Source: Tragulus kanchil (lineage: Eukaryota > Chordata > Mammalia > Artiodactyla > Tragulidae). Taken from it: a stretch of 64,000 bases of DNA. The stretch is taken from NCBI GenBank assembly GCA_022376925.1, contig JAIOJX010000026.1, forward strand, positions 255,313,330 to 255,377,329, given 5' to 3'. Of this stretch, positions 11,048-23,430 are shown piece after piece (the stretch's first letter is position 1; every line of letters begins with the position of its first letter). The translations under genes and the position numbers were made by a program. The notes beneath the pieces are model-generated. The model saw only the letters and a list, made by a program, of their open reading frames with translations. It was not told the origin of the DNA and did not search any database.

Positions 11048-13275
11048 TTAAATGTTGCATTTTGTGATAATTTTGTGCTCTGGTTCTCTTCTCTTGAGCA
11101 ATTTTCTCATTGTGCAGTTGTTTTCCTCAAATTGACACGAGATCATTCAAATCTCAGCACAATGCAATTTGTTAAAACAAACAAAAAACCAAACATGCAA
11201 AGCCCTACAGTGTTTCAGTAAGCACAGCTCTGGGCAAGGATATAAAGACAAATAGGTCCTGGCCTTCAGAAATTCATAGGTAGTGAATTGTAAACACTAA
11301 ATACAAGTGTTTTGACTATAACAGAATGTGAAAAGTAGTGAGCGCCATAGAGATTCAAAAGAAAGATGGAAGAGGCATAAATCATTCTGCTGAGTTCAGT
11401 GGGCAGAATATTTTAAGCTAAGTGGGGAGAAAGAAAGAGAAACTGGGTGGAAGTTGAGAAAGTATGTTAAGAGGCATCTGAGGTAGATCTTGAAGACTGG
11501 CCAACATGGGGAAAAGGTATTAGCAGTGGCAGTTGCTAATGGCAAAAAACTGGGAGACAGAAAGCAAATAATATATTTGAGTGGTACAGATAGTTCATTT
11601 TGGCCTGTACCCCAGTTGGGTAACTCAGACTCTTAGATGAAAGATTTGTTGGGATCAGATAATGTAAAATCTTGAGTTTGATTATAGATGTCTAAACTGA
11701 GAACATTTCTGTACTGGACTACTTATTCTTGGGAGGAAAACAAAACAAAACAGCACCTATATTTTGCAGTCATTTTCAGACCCTCCTCTAACCCTCCTGA
11801 GACTTTGAAAATGAAAATTAAATTCCTGAGTAGATTTATTAGTTAGTAGGCAAGGTAGGGGGTAAAAGCAAAATGAAGGATTTTAATAAAATTCTCAATC
11901 AGAGTTGCACGTGAGAGCATTTCTCAGTCTATCCACAACCACTCAGAAGTCCTAAATTTCAGATCCTAAGAGACCTCCTGCTTGTCCCTGATGTAAACTC
12001 CATTTTATTGTTAGGTAATCAGATTTAGCTTTGGTTTTATTTTTGACATTTCCTAGACCAAGGACAATCTAGAAGGATCATTTTAATACAATGAATATGC
12101 ATGTAACTATGGTGAATATTTGGATAATAAAGACATGGAAGGAGAAGTTGCCTGTTAAATGTTGCATTTTGTGATAATTTTGTGCTCTGGTTCTCTTCTC
12201 TTGAGCAATTTTCTCATTGTGCAGTTGTTTTCCTCAAATTGACACGAGATCATTCAAATCTCAGCACAATGCAATTTGTTAAAACAAACAAAAAACCAAA
12301 CATGCAAAGCCCTACAGTGTTTCAGTAAGCACAGCTCTGGGCAAGGATATAAAGACAAATAGGTCCTGGCCTTCAGAAATTCATAGGTAGTGAATTGTAA
12401 GCACTAAATACAAGTGTTTTGACTATAACAGAATGTGAAAAGTAGTGAGCGCCATAGAGATTCAAAAGAAAGATGGAAGAGGCATAAATCATTCTGCTGA
12501 GTTCAGTGGGCAGAATATTTTAAGCTAAGTGGGGAGAAAGAAAGAGAAACTGGGTGGAAGTTGAGAAAGTATGTTAAGAGGCATCTGAGGTAGATCTTGA
12601 AGACTGGCCAACATGGGGAAAAGGTATTAGCAGTGGCAGTTGCTAATGGCAAAAAACTGGGAGACAGAAAGCAAATAATATATTTGAGTGGTACAGATAG
12701 TTCATTTTGGCCTGTACCCCAGTTGGGTAACTCAGACTCTTAGATGAAAGATTTGTTGGGATCAGATAATGTAAAATCTTGAGTTTGATTATAGATGTCT
12801 AAACTGAGAACATTTCTGTACTGGACTACTTATTCTTGGGAGGAAAACAAAACAAAACAGCACCTATATTTTGCAGTCATTTTCAGACCCTCCTCTAACC
12901 CTCCTGAGACTTTGAAAATGAAAATTAAATTCCTGAGTAGATTTATTAGTTAGTAGGCAAGGTAGGGGGTAAAAGCAAAATGAAGGATTTTAATAAAATT
13001 CTCAATCAGAGTTGCACGTGAGAGCATTTCTCAGTCTATCCACAACCACTCAGAAGTCCTAAATTTCAGATCCTAAGAGACCTCCTGCTTGTCCCTGATG
13101 TAAACTCCATTTTATTGTTAGGTAATCAGATTTAGCTTTGGTTTTATTTTTGACATTTCCTAGACCAAGGACAATCTAGAAGGATCATTTTAATACAATG
13201 AATATGCATGTAACTATGGTGAATATTTGGATAATAAAGACTTTGTCTTAGAACAGATTGGAAGGAGAAGTTGCT
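11048..13275. repeat. Direct duplication 4 (offset 1107 bp)
   Basis: Bases 11048-12151 recur at 12155-13275. Copy 1 ends with a lossy reading of the copy 2 end: about 17 bases between AATAAAGAC and GGAAGGAGAAGTTGC are missing near 12134. One A/G difference occurs at 11293 against 12400. The content is intron and an old repeat-like stretch. Confidence 0.95.
11200..11690 (+). repeat. Ancient interspersed repeat-like stretch, family not assigned
   Basis: Wording such as 'gctctgggcaaggatataaag', 'tcctggccttcagaaattca', 'ggtagatcttgaagactgg' and 'gatcagataatgtaaaatctt' resembles a widespread old mammalian repeat, but I cannot name the family with confidence. The segment recurs at 12307-12797 by duplication 4. 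No coding capacity is supported. Confidence 0.35.
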
Positions 13276-15071
13276 ACTTATAATCATGGACGTTACAACA
13301 ATATGTAGCAATGTTAATTGTTAATATAGCAATGATAAAGAAATTGCCATTGTTAATACCTTTACTATCACCTTTAAATCTTCTTTTCCATACACAATAA
13401 CTTATTCAGTATTATGTGAGGTTAGTAAAAAAAAAAAATGCGAGTAGTACCCAAGAGCAAATTTCGCTTAGTTGAGACATCTGGGATGTGACATTTGTTA
13501 TCAGGAGGATAACGTTTGCGCATGGGAATTATGAAAAAAAAAAAGAAAAGAAAAAGGAATTTAATAGTCTCATTTACTATGTCACCTATATAAAAGACTT
13601 CAGAAGTAAACATGGAATTCGCAAGTATGAGTAAAAATGAAACCAGACACAGTTGTTCTTCTGGCTCTTTATTTAGATTAATAGTGACCCATGTAATTGA
13701 GAATACTGTTTCTTTCTGTAGAATACTGCACTATTTGAAAAACCCATTTTTCTGGAAGTTCCTATGAAGTTGTTCTTATCAATCCTGTGACTTCATACTG
13801 CCTGGAAAATAGCTATATATATGCGAGAGGTTCAGCAAATTTTCAATACTTATTTTAGAATCATAGATCCATTTCTAGGAGAAACTTTGAAAAATATTGG
13901 ACTTTAGGGTGCTTTAAAAATTTTATACATATAAACACTAGTCACTCAGTTGTGACACTTAGTATGGCACTCAGTTCTGTCCTGGGATTTTCACATTTTC
14001 AGACCCTCCTCTAACCCTCCTGAGACTTTGAAAATGAAAATTAAATTCCTGAGTAGATTTATTAGTTAGTAGGCAAGGTAGGGGGTAAAAGCAAAATGAA
14101 GGATTTTAATAAAATTCTCAATCAGAGTTGCACGTGAGAGCATTTCTCAGTCTATCCACAACCACTCAGAAGTCCTAAATTTCAGATCCTAAGAGACCTC
14201 CTGCTTGTCCCTGATGTAAACTCCATTTTATTGTTAGGTAATCAGATTTAGCTTTGGTTTTATTTTTGACATTTCCTAGACCAAGGACAATCTAGAAGGA
14301 TCATTTTAATACAATGAATATGCATGTAACTATGGTGAATATTTGGATAATAAAGACTTTGTCTTAGAACAGATTGGAAGGAGAAGTTGCTACTTATAAT
14401 CATGGACGTTACAACAATATGTAGCAATGTTAATTGTTAATATAGCAATGATAAAGAAATTGCCATTGTTAATACCTTTACTATCACCTTTAAATCTTCT
14501 TTTCCATACACAATAACTTATTCAGTATTATGTGAGGTTAGTAAAAAAAAAAAATGCGAGTAGTACCCAAGAGCAAATTTCGCTTAGTTGAGACATCTGG
14601 GATGTGACATTTGTTATCAGGAGGATAACGTTTGCGCATGGGAATTATGAAAAAAAAAAGAAAAGCAAAAGGAATTTAATAGTCTCATTTACTATGTCAC
14701 CTATATAAAAGACTTCAGAAGTAAACATGGAATTCGCAAGTATGAGTAAAAATGAAACCAGACACAGTTGTTCTTCTGGCTCTTTATTTAGATTAATAGT
14801 GACCCATGTAATTGAGAATACTGTTTCTTTCTGTAGAATACTGCACTATTTGAAAAACCCATTTTTCTGGAAGTTCCTATGAAGTTGTTCTTATCAATCC
14901 TGTGACTTCATACTGCCTGGAAAATAGCTATATATATGCGAGAGGTTCAGCAAATTTTCAATACTTATTTTAGAATCATAGATCCATTTCTAGGAGAAAC
15001 TTTGAAAAATATTGGACTTTAGGGTGCTTTAAAAATTTTATACATATAAACACTAGTCACTCAGTTGTGAC
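12878..15071. repeat. Direct duplication 5 (offset 1116 bp)
   Basis: Bases 12878-13956 recur at 13994-15071, separated by 37 bp. The spacer (13957-13993) reads like a deletion-rich version of the Bov-tA that follows copy 2 ('ttctgtcctgggatttt' against 'ctctgtccatgggatttt' at 15112). Copies differ in an A-rich run (13531 against 14648). The first about 250 bp of the unit also occur at 11771, so that part is present three times. Confidence 0.95.
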
Positions 15072-15257
15072 CTACTCTTTGCAACTGTATGGACTATAGC
15101 CTGTCAGGATCCTCTGTCCATGGGATTTTCCAGGCAAGAATACTGGAATGGGTTGCTGTTTTCTTCTCCAGAGGATCTTCCTAACCCAGGGATCAAGCCT
15201 ATGTCTTCTGCATCTCCTGCCTTGGCATGCAGATTCTTTACCACCGAGCCATCCAGT
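15050..15257 (-). mobile_element. Bov-tA SINE
   Basis: Antisense Bov-tA runs from 'cactcagttgtgacctactctttgcaa' through 'ccatgggattttccaggcaa' to 'gcagattctttaccaccgagcc'. It is close to full length at about 208 bp and diverged. It is diagnostic of a ruminant genome. Its first about 22 bp also appear at the end of copy 1 of duplication 5 (13935-13956). Confidence 0.85.
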
Positions 15258-15711
15258 AATCCCACCTTAAAAAACAGATAAAAGATATTCAGTGAAATGA
15301 TCCTTTCCTTATCCTAGGTCTTTTTTTCCCATGCCTTTTTAAAAATGATAATACAAGAATATAAGTTAAAAAAAATTGAATAATCTTTTATCAAACTTTT
15401 GTTTATAAAAGGTGACAGGACCTTGTTTCAATGAAGCATTACATAGCAAAATATGCTGCATATAAATGTATATCATTTATTTTTAGCTATTCCTTTTTTT
15501 TCTAATTTTATTCAAACTCATAATAATTTATTGAGTCTATTGTGTAGTGTGGAGGGAGAGAATAAAACAGAATAGTTGAGAGCCAGAGTTATAGAGCTGC
15601 ATTTGCTTGTTTAGATCCCATATCCTCCATTTACAGAGAGTGTTTATTTTCATAATGTTACTTAATTTCTCTCTTCCTCAGTACTGTCATCTATAAAATG
15701 AGGTTGCCATG
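15258..15711. other. AT-rich intron between Bov-tA insertions
   Basis: No gene is supported. The 3' part (15590-15705: 'cctccatttacagagagtg', 'cttcctcagtactgtcatctataaaatgagg') resembles a short MIR relic in + orientation. The rest is unique AT-rich sequence. Confidence 0.4.
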
Positions 15712-15882
15712 CCATGGTCAGTTGCTTCAGTCATGTCCGACTCTTTGCAACCCAATAGACTATAGCCTACCAGGAATTAATAAGACTCCTACCGGGGGGG
15801 TCTTCCTGACCCAAGGATCAAACCCCTCTATCTCTTTCATCTCCTGCATTGGCAGGTGGATTCTTTACCACTAGTGCCACTT
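15712..15882 (-). mobile_element. Bov-tA SINE, internally rearranged
   Basis: Antisense Bov-tA reads 'ttgcttcagtcatgtccgac', 'ctttgcaacccaatagacta' and 'ggcaggtggattctttacca'. The middle is shortened and carries an odd 'ggggggg' run at 15794-15800. It faces another Bov-tA immediately to the right. Confidence 0.8.
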
Positions 15883-15904
15883 GGAAAGATCAGAGGGAAA
15901 AAAA

Positions 15905-16085
15905 TCTGGCAGCAGTGCAGGAGACCAGGGTTTAATCCCTATGTCAGGAAGATCCCCTGGAGAAGGGAATGGCAACCCACTCCAATATTCTTGCCTGGAG
16001 AATTCCATGGACAGAGGATCCTGGCAGGCTATAGGCCATGAGGTTGCAAAGGGTCAGACATGACTGAACGACTAACACTCACTCA
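15905..16085 (+). mobile_element. Bov-tA SINE
   Basis: Sense Bov-tA reads 'gcaggagaccagggtttaat', 'ggaatggcaacccactccaa' and 'ctggcaggctataggccatg', ending 'gactgaacgactaacactca'. Its first bases next to 15890 are poorly preserved. Together with 15712-15882 it makes a convergent inverted pair. The open frames over it are SINE shadows. Confidence 0.85.
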
Positions 16086-16609
16086 TATATGTATAAAGTA
16101 TTATATATATAAACATGCTCACATACATAAATACACATACTTAGTACATATGTATGTTTACATTATAAGAGCTTGCTCAAGTTCAAAATTGCCAGCAAAA
16201 GATAGGATGATATGGGATTCATACAAGGAGGTCCAGCTAAAGCCCTTGCTCTTAACCACTGTTACACTGTTTAGCGGAATATACATTCACATTAGATTTT
16301 ACATAGTCATGTTTAAGTTCATATATTGCAAATGCTAAACTGAGATGAGAGACATCAAGGTAAACTGAAAATGCTGTGAAAGACTTTATGGAAGAGGCAT
16401 GACAATTTCATTTGCTTCATTCTTTTTGATGTCTTTTCCACTACAAATAAATATGTGTAAAGTCCTTAGCACAGTTTCTATGATAGGTGCTCAATAAATT
16501 ATAGTTATTATTATTATAATCTTTCTGATAATTTCTTCTAAATCTCCCCTGATTGGACTGTGTGCTGTTTGAAAACCATAATTCTGATTCTACTCATGAC
16601 TTAAATTAC
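16086..16609. other. Intron with MIR-like fragments
   Basis: A short MIR-like antisense piece is visible at 16190-16272 ('aagcccttgctcttaaccac'). A MIR 3' end in + orientation is visible at 16430-16520 ('gtgtaaagtccttagcacag', 'aggtgctcaataaattatag', then TTATTATTATTAT). The rest is AT-rich with TATA-type runs at 16088-16150. Nothing coding is seen. Confidence 0.55.
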
Positions 16610-16611
16610 TG

Positions 16612-16797
16612 ACCAGTGATTCTTAATTATAATTATGGATCAGAATCAAATGTTCAGCTTTTTAAAAACATTGATGCTCCAGGCTTATTTCAGAAGTACT
16701 AAATAAAATCTATGGATTCATAACCCAGGATTCTCTGTTTACAAAAAGCTTTCCAAGTGAATCTGATGAGCAGCCAAAACTGAGAACAACTGCTTTA
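16612..16797 (+). mobile_element. MER5A-type hAT-Charlie DNA transposon relic
   Basis: The segment begins CAGTGATTCTTA and ends TGAGAACAACTG, imperfect inverted termini of the MER5A type. The interior 'ggatcagaatcaaatgttca' and 'aagtgaatctgatgagcagcc' match the expected order. It is a non-autonomous element with no ORF. I could not find an 8-bp target duplication. Confidence 0.75.
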
Positions 16798-17284
16798 TAT
16801 GGTGATGAATTGCAAATCTGTACTTTAAATATACATCTTGACCTCTGTCTAGTGTTTCAGACATTGCATCTCTGCTCATTTATCTTAGCAATATCTCAAA
16901 CTGGCCCCATGTGAAGCTTACTATTTTATTTTCAAAACCTCTTTGTTTTTCCTAGTATGATGACCTAGTAATAATTTTCAACTTCTTAATCCCAACCATA
17001 GGCCCAGTTATTCACCAAGTTATGTAGATTGTTTCTCCTAAGGAGTCCAAAATATACAATTTCTTTCCGTTCCCTACTGTCCTGACCTCACTGTAAATTC
17101 ACATTTGTTTCTCACCTGGACTATTTGCACTCATTTCTTAATCGGTATTTCTTTTTCTTCCCATTGCTGATCTTCAAAGCAATCTATGTACGAATCAGCT
17201 GCCAGAGTATTCTTCCTAAGATGGAAACAGGAATGCATATTTCCCTACTTAAATTCATTCTGAGGCTCCCATTGCTTCATAATT
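16798..17284. other. Intronic sequence, no feature recognised
   Basis: Moderately AT-rich unique sequence. No splice-flanked coding segment and no recognisable young repeat was found. Confidence 0.4.
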
Positions 17285-17635
17285 TTTGGAGTTCAAATAA
17301 GTGAGAACATGCAATATTTATCTTCAGCTATGTGACTTATTTCACTTAACATAATGCCCTCAAGCTTTATCCATGTCATTTGCAAATGGAAAGGTTCCCT
17401 TCTTTCTCATGGCTAAATAATATTCCGTTGCATTTACTCCATTCATTTATTGATATACGCCTTGATCGATTCCACATTTTGGATATTGTCAATAGTGTGG
17501 CAGTGAAGATGGGAGTGCAGACATCTCTTTGAGACAGTTATTTTATTCCTTCAAATACATACCCAGAAGCGTTATGTATTTGTATCATATGGTAGTTCTA
17601 TTTTTAATTTTTTGAGGAATGAGGAAGTGACATTT
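17285..17635 (-). mobile_element. Old L1 3' fragment (again at 18486-18766)
   Basis: Antisense L1 3'-end wording is clear: 'aataagtgagaacatgcaat', 'tcacttaacataatgccctc', 'tggctaaataatattccgtt', 'ttcatttattgatatacgcc' and 'tgtatcatatggtagttct'. It is heavily diverged. The copy from 17355 rightwards is repeated at 18486 by duplication 6. Confidence 0.7.
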
Positions 17636-19616
17636 AAACTTAGCCATTTTTAGTTAAGCTTAGTCTGAATTCTACTTGTTACATAGAGACAGCCTCTCTC
17701 AAACCTTTTAAAATGCCATTCTCTTTACCTGTAATTCCTTTGGTCCCTCATTTCCCTTGTTTTTGCCTGGCTAATTCTTTCTTATACGTTAAGGTTCATT
17801 TAGATTAAGCACTGTCTATTTTTGAAACATTCCTTCATCTCTTCGGAGTGAATTAGATGTTTTTTACATCTGTTCTTTGGTGGCTCAGATGGTAAAGAAT
17901 CTGCCTGCAATGTGGGAGACCTGGGTTTGGTCCCTGGATTGGGAAGATTCCTTGGAAAAGGGCATGGCAATCCACTCCAGGATTCTTGCTTGTCCATGGG
18001 ATCACAAAGAGTCAGACATGACTGAGCGATTTGCATTTTTTCTGGATTCTAGTATTTGTCTTAAAGGAAGCATAATATATGCTATATTGAAGTCATTGAT
18101 TTTCCTGTCTTGACTGTGAGCTGCTTTAAAGGCAAAGTGTCTTTTACTTTTTTCGAAACAGCATTAGCATTGTTCCTGGCACACTATAACTACTAATTAG
18201 ATTTTTATTGAATATCAAAATGGCTAATGAGTGTGAAATGTTCATGGAAGCATATGGCCTAGGTCACTTTGGACACCATTACAAATTTATATTGACTGAG
18301 GTGTGTAAGTAGGGTTGATCAGATTCTGAAGTGTTTTAAAGTTAAATTAATTAATTTTATAGTTTATAACTTAACTCTTGTTATATCTTTGCAGTGTAGC
18401 ATACTGGTTATGAGTATTGACCTGCCTTCAAATGTTGTCTCTGCCTCTTTGTAGTTAAGGGTTCCTGGGAAAGTTTTTAACCTATTGCCCTCAAGCTTTA
18501 TCCATGTCATTTGCAAATGGAAAGGTTCCCTTCTTTCTCATGGCTAAATAATATTCCGTTGCATTTACTCCATTCATTTATTGATATACGCCTTGATCGA
18601 TTCCACATTTTGGATATTGTCAATAGTGTGGCAGTGAAGATGGGAGTGCAGACATCTCTTTGAGACAGTTATTTTATTCCTTCAAATACATACCCAGAAG
18701 CGTTATGTATTTGTATCATATGGTAGTTCTATTTTTAATTTTTTGAGGAATGAGGAAGTGACATTTAAACTTAGCCATTTTTAGTTAAGCTTAGTCTGAA
18801 TTCTACTTGTTACATAGAGACAGCCTCTCTCAAACCTTTTAAAATGCCATTCTCTTTACCTGTAATTCCTTTGGTCCCTCATTTCCCTTGTTTTTGCCTG
18901 GCTAATTCTTTCTTATACGTTAAGGTTCATTTAGATTAAGCACTGTCTATTTTTGAAACATTCCTTCATCTCTTCGGAGTGAATTAGATGTTTTTTACAT
19001 CTGTTCTTTGGTGGCTCAGATGGTAAAGAATCTGCCTGCAATGTGGGAGACCTGGGTTTGGTCCCTGGATTGGGAAGATTCCTTGGAAAAGGGCATGGCA
19101 ATCCACTCCAGGATTCTTGCTTGTCCATGGGATCACAAAGAGTCAGACATGACTGAGCGATTTGCATTTTTTCTGGATTCTAGTATTTGTCTTAAAGGAA
19201 GCATAATATATGCTATATTGAAGTCATTGATTTTCCTGTCTTGACTGTGAGCTGCTTTAAAGGCAAAGTGTCTTTTACTTTTTTCGAAACAGCATTAGCA
19301 TTGTTCCTGGCACACTATAACTACTAATTAGATTTTTATTGAATATCAAAATGGCTAATGAGTGTGAAATGTTCATGGAAGCATATGGCCTAGGTCACTT
19401 TGGACACCATTACAAATTTATATTGACTGAGGTGTGTAAGTAGGGTTGATCAGATTCTGAAGTGTTTTAAAGTTAAATTAATTAATTTTATAGTTTATAA
19501 CTTAACTCTTGTTATATCTTTGCAGTGTAGCATACTGGTTATGAGTATTGACCTGCCTTCAAATGTTGTCTCTGCCTCTTTGTAGTTAAGGGTTCCTGGG
19601 AAAGTTTTTTAACCTA
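17355..19616. repeat. Direct duplication 6 (offset 1131 bp, no spacer)
   Basis: Bases 17355-18485 recur immediately at 18486-19616. The junction AACCTATT|GCCCTC joins the end of the unit straight to its start. Copy 1 has one T fewer than copy 2 in the T-run just before the junction. Content: old L1, Bov-tA, intron, start of a MIR. Confidence 0.95.
17876..18036 (+). mobile_element. Bov-tA SINE (again at 19007-19167)
   Basis: Sense Bov-tA reads 'ggtggctcagatggtaaaga', 'gcaatgtgggagacctgggt' and 'cacaaagagtcagacatgac'. The 3' half is shortened between 'gattcttgcttg' and 'tccatgggatca'. Open frames on both strands are by-products of the SINE. The second copy belongs to duplication 6. Confidence 0.85.
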
Positions 19617-19740
19617 TTTAACTCTCAGAATATTCAATGTTTGGAATATTGTTAACAAGTAACAGTGTGTGAAGTTCTAGCACTGTACCTGGCAGGTTGT
19701 AAGTTTATAATGCTACTTATTATTGTTATTGCAACTATAT
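19525..19740 (+). mobile_element. MIR SINE relic (again at 20672-20887, 5' part at 18394)
   Basis: MIR order is visible: 'gtagcatactggttatgagt', 'ctgccttcaaatgttgtctc', 'tttttaacctatttaactct', 'ctagcactgtacctggcag' and 'cttattattgttattgc'. It is old and diverged. Extra copies derive from duplications 6 and 7. Confidence 0.7.
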
Positions 19741-20540
19741 GCAACATTGAGAAAGATCAGACAGCTAAGGGACCAACAGTTTCAGAATGTAGAGTTAGAA
19801 TTATCCAATGATTGACTTCTCAGATAGCAATCACAAAACCAAAATTTTATTTCTTGTTCTGCCTCTATTATCGGATTACTACCTGAATGTATCTCAATTT
19901 CCTCATACAAAAAATTTCAGTAAAAATAGTAGTATTAATGCTTTCCTCACCAGGATGTTGTAATCACTTGTGATGTCTAAAGAAAATAAACTTAAATTAT
20001 AGAGTGGGACTTTATGTTCTTTGAAGTCACTAATATCATCATGTTTTTGTATGTGCCATGTGCCTGGAATGCTCTTCTTATTGACCATAATAATCCTATT
20101 TATCCTTTAAGATTCAGTTTGAGCATCAGTTAGTGGGATTAGATGGTCATTTATATATCCCTTAAAATACTGTCTACTTCTAGTATAACATTTACTATGT
20201 AAAACATTTGAAAAAATGTATATTTGTATGTCTTATATCATAGCAAGTAAAATTCTAGAAGCCAAATGTGTCTTTTAACTCAGTGTTCCCAATGCTAGAA
20301 AAGATAACTGGCATATGTTAAATTGTTAGTAAATATTAACTCAATAAGTGGATTATGTTATGTAAATTTGAGAATATTGAATAATGCTTTAGAGCAGCAA
20401 AAAAAGTTTCTGAAGCTTATTGAAGAATTGTTTGCTGTGAATTAGAGATCAGAAAATATGATAATAGTTACAATGAACTGTAATAATAACATAGTAAGCA
20501 ATAGTAGAATAACTATAAGAAGACAGTATTTCTCTGGTAG
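19741..20540. other. Intronic sequence (again at 20888-21687)
   Basis: Unique AT-rich sequence. The small 61-codon open frames at 19903 and 21050 are one random frame seen twice because of duplication 7. A MIR-like or L2-like flavour at 20015-20105 ('gaagtcactaatatcatcat', 'atgtgcctggaatgctcttc') is too weak to assign. Confidence 0.4.
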
Positions 20541-21687
20541 GTCACTTTGGACACCATTACAAATTTATATTGACTGAGGTGTGTAAGTAGGGTTGATCAG
20601 ATTCTGAAGTGTTTTAAAGTTAAATTAATTAATTTTATAGTTTATAACTTAACTCTTGTTATATCTTTGCAGTGTAGCATACTGGTTATGAGTATTGACC
20701 TGCCTTCAAATGTTGTCTCTGCCTCTTTGTAGTTAAGGGTTCCTGGGAAAGTTTTTTAACCTATTTAACTCTCAGAATATTCAATGTTTGGAATATTGTT
20801 AACAAGTAACAGTGTGTGAAGTTCTAGCACTGTACCTGGCAGGTTGTAAGTTTATAATGCTACTTATTATTGTTATTGCAACTATATGCAACATTGAGAA
20901 AGATCAGACAGCTAAGGGACCAACAGTTTCAGAATGTAGAGTTAGAATTATCCAATGATTGACTTCTCAGATAGCAATCACAAAACCAAAATTTTATTTC
21001 TTGTTCTGCCTCTATTATCGGATTACTACCTGAATGTATCTCAATTTCCTCATACAAAAAATTTCAGTAAAAATAGTAGTATTAATGCTTTCCTCACCAG
21101 GATGTTGTAATCACTTGTGATGTCTAAAGAAAATAAACTTAAATTATAGAGTGGGACTTTATGTTCTTTGAAGTCACTAATATCATCATGTTTTTGTATG
21201 TGCCATGTGCCTGGAATGCTCTTCTTATTGACCATAATAATCCTATTTATCCTTTAAGATTCAGTTTGAGCATCAGTTAGTGGGATTAGATGGTCATTTA
21301 TATATCCCTTAAAATACTGTCTACTTCTAGTATAACATTTACTATGTAAAACATTTGAAAAAATGTATATTTGTATGTCTTATATCATAGCAAGTAAAAT
21401 TCTAGAAGCCAAATGTGTCTTTTAACTCAGTGTTCCCAATGCTAGAAAAGATAACTGGCATATGTTAAATTGTTAGTAAATATTAACTCAATAAGTGGAT
21501 TATGTTATGTAAATTTGAGAATATTGAATAATGCTTTAGAGCAGCAAAAAAAGTTTCTGAAGCTTATTGAAGAATTGTTTGCTGTGAATTAGAGATCAGA
21601 AAATATGATAATAGTTACAATGAACTGTAATAATAACATAGTAAGCAATAGTAGAATAACTATAAGAAGACAGTATTTCTCTGGTAG

Positions 21688-22580
21688 ATATTTTCTGAAA
21701 AGATAGTAAAAATAAAGAAAAATAAGAAGACTGTTGATAAAACCACGAGGTAGAATACCCACAACTACTTTTCCTTTCTCCCCAAATCCCATTAAAATTA
21801 CCTAGTAATAGTCTTTTTAACTTTTTCTCTATACTAAAACTAAAATGGGGAGATTGGGAGAGGGGAAAAAAGAAAACCAGTGACAAATTTTGTGAATCAA
21901 AAAGCAGAAGGAAAATGTCAAGTGACTTGGCTAACTCAGAAAACAGAATTGTAAACTGGCAGTGGCAAGAACTGAGAAACAACCCAATTTATACTGAAGC
22001 ATCCTGAAAGGCATCAGATACCTCTGAAACAGAGAATCAAGCTGCTAAAATAGAGTATTGCGTTGGAATTCAATCACGTTTCCAGATCATCATCTTCACT
22101 TCAGTCAACTGGCAAATATTCCACCTCTACTCCATCTACACCATCATAAGGAGTTTTATTCTATGGAGAGGGTAAAATAGAATCTCTTTGGACTAAGTAG
22201 TCCAGGAACAGATGAGTTCATAAAATACCATATTAAAAACAACTTCAGTAACAATACTGTGATCCCAACTCTCCTCCTCCATTTTGCTCCTCAAAAGCTG
22301 GCAGCTAGGCCTTTATCTGCCAGGCAGGATAATGAAAGATCCAAGTGGACTCAGTAAGCTCAGGAGGAAAGTCCCAGACTTATTGACATCAGGGTTTCCC
22401 AAAGAAACAGCCAAGCCAAATCACTACGGTATGCTCAAATCTGACAAGCCCTATCCAGACACACAGGGCTTCCAATTTACTTTTAGGTTTCACACTTTTA
22501 AATATGAGCAGAAACCAAAGAATGTAAAACCTCTGAAGAGAACCTCTGACATAAAAGTTAAAGGCCAATAATTTTTTTTA
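21688..22580. other. Unassigned sequence upstream of the old L1
   Basis: Moderate-complexity sequence whose right edge abuts the old L1 at about 22580. A 95-codon frame at 22284-22571 has no recognisable motif, no plausible splice context and no signal peptide. It is more likely an unrecognised repeat than a gene. Confidence 0.3.
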
Positions 22581-22833
22581 TTTGATACCAAACACAATGG
22601 TAACAAAAGGAAAAATAAACAAGTAGAACTATATCAAATTAAAAAACTGCTTCATAGCAAAGAAAACCATCAAAAATAAAAATGAAGAGACAACTTACTG
22701 AATGGGAGAAAATATTTGCAAATAATATATATGATAGGAAGTTAATATCTAAAATATGTAAAGAACTCATACAGCTGAAAGGCAAAAAGAATGTGATTAA
22801 AAAGTGGGCTGAGCACCTGAATATACTTTTTCT

Positions 22834-23086
22834 TTTTTTGGCCACTTCTATTGATCTTTCATTTATTTATCTTTGTTCTTCGCCCTGTGTGGGCCTCCTG
22901 TTGCAGTGGCCTCTGTCGCTGCAGAACACTGGCTCTGGGCTCATGCACTCCAGAGCTCTAGCTCGGTAGTTGGACACATCCGTCCAGCCGCTCCGTGGCA
23001 TGTGGAATCTTCCCAGGCCTGGGATTGAACTGGCACCTCTTGTACTGCAAGGCAGTGTCCCTACCCACTGGACCACCAGGGAAGCC
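22834..23086 (-). mobile_element. CHR-like SINE in old L1 (again at 23918-24172)
   Basis: Antisense SINE with the tRNA-like head at the right ('ccactggaccaccagggaag'). It is flanked by a perfect 18-bp target duplication CCTGAATATACTTTTTCT at 22816-22833 and 23087-23104. The body is moderately diverged from the one at 49.8 kb. The second copy is part of duplication 8. Confidence 0.9.
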
Positions 23087-23430
23087 CCTGAATATACTTT
23101 TTCTCCACAGAAAATATGTGGACCACCAACAAGTATGTAAAAAAGTTGCTCACTAGTTAGCAGGGATATGCAAATAAAAACTGCAATGAGATATTACTTC
23201 ATATCTGTTAGAATGACTGTTACCAAAAAGTCAACAAATGGCAAGTGTTGGAGAGAATGTGGAGAAAGGGAGTTCCTATGCACTATTGGTGGGAATGTAA
23301 ATTGGGACAATCACTATGGAAAACCGTATGGAGGCTCCTCAAAAATTGTACTATCAAGTGTCCCAGCAATTTCACATCTGGGTATTTATCCAAAGGAGAA
23401 ACAAAAGCACTGACTCTAAAAGATGTATAT

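Larger units (their letters stand above)
19394..21687. repeat. Direct duplication 7 (offset 1147 bp, no spacer)
   Basis: Bases 19394-20540 recur at 20541-21687. The join shares TAG as microhomology (CTCTGGTAG|GTCAC). The first about 220 bp also occur at 18263, so they are present three times. No element boundary coincides with the edges. Confidence 0.95.

Noticed and set aside
17877..18036. tRNA gene suggested by the tRNA-like SINE heads
   Set aside because: The SINE heads lack a complete cloverleaf and continue into SINE bodies. They are tRNA-derived, not functional tRNA genes.
22284..22571. 95-codon ORF as a small gene
   Set aside because: No recognisable domain, no promoter or splice evidence, and it abuts an old L1.
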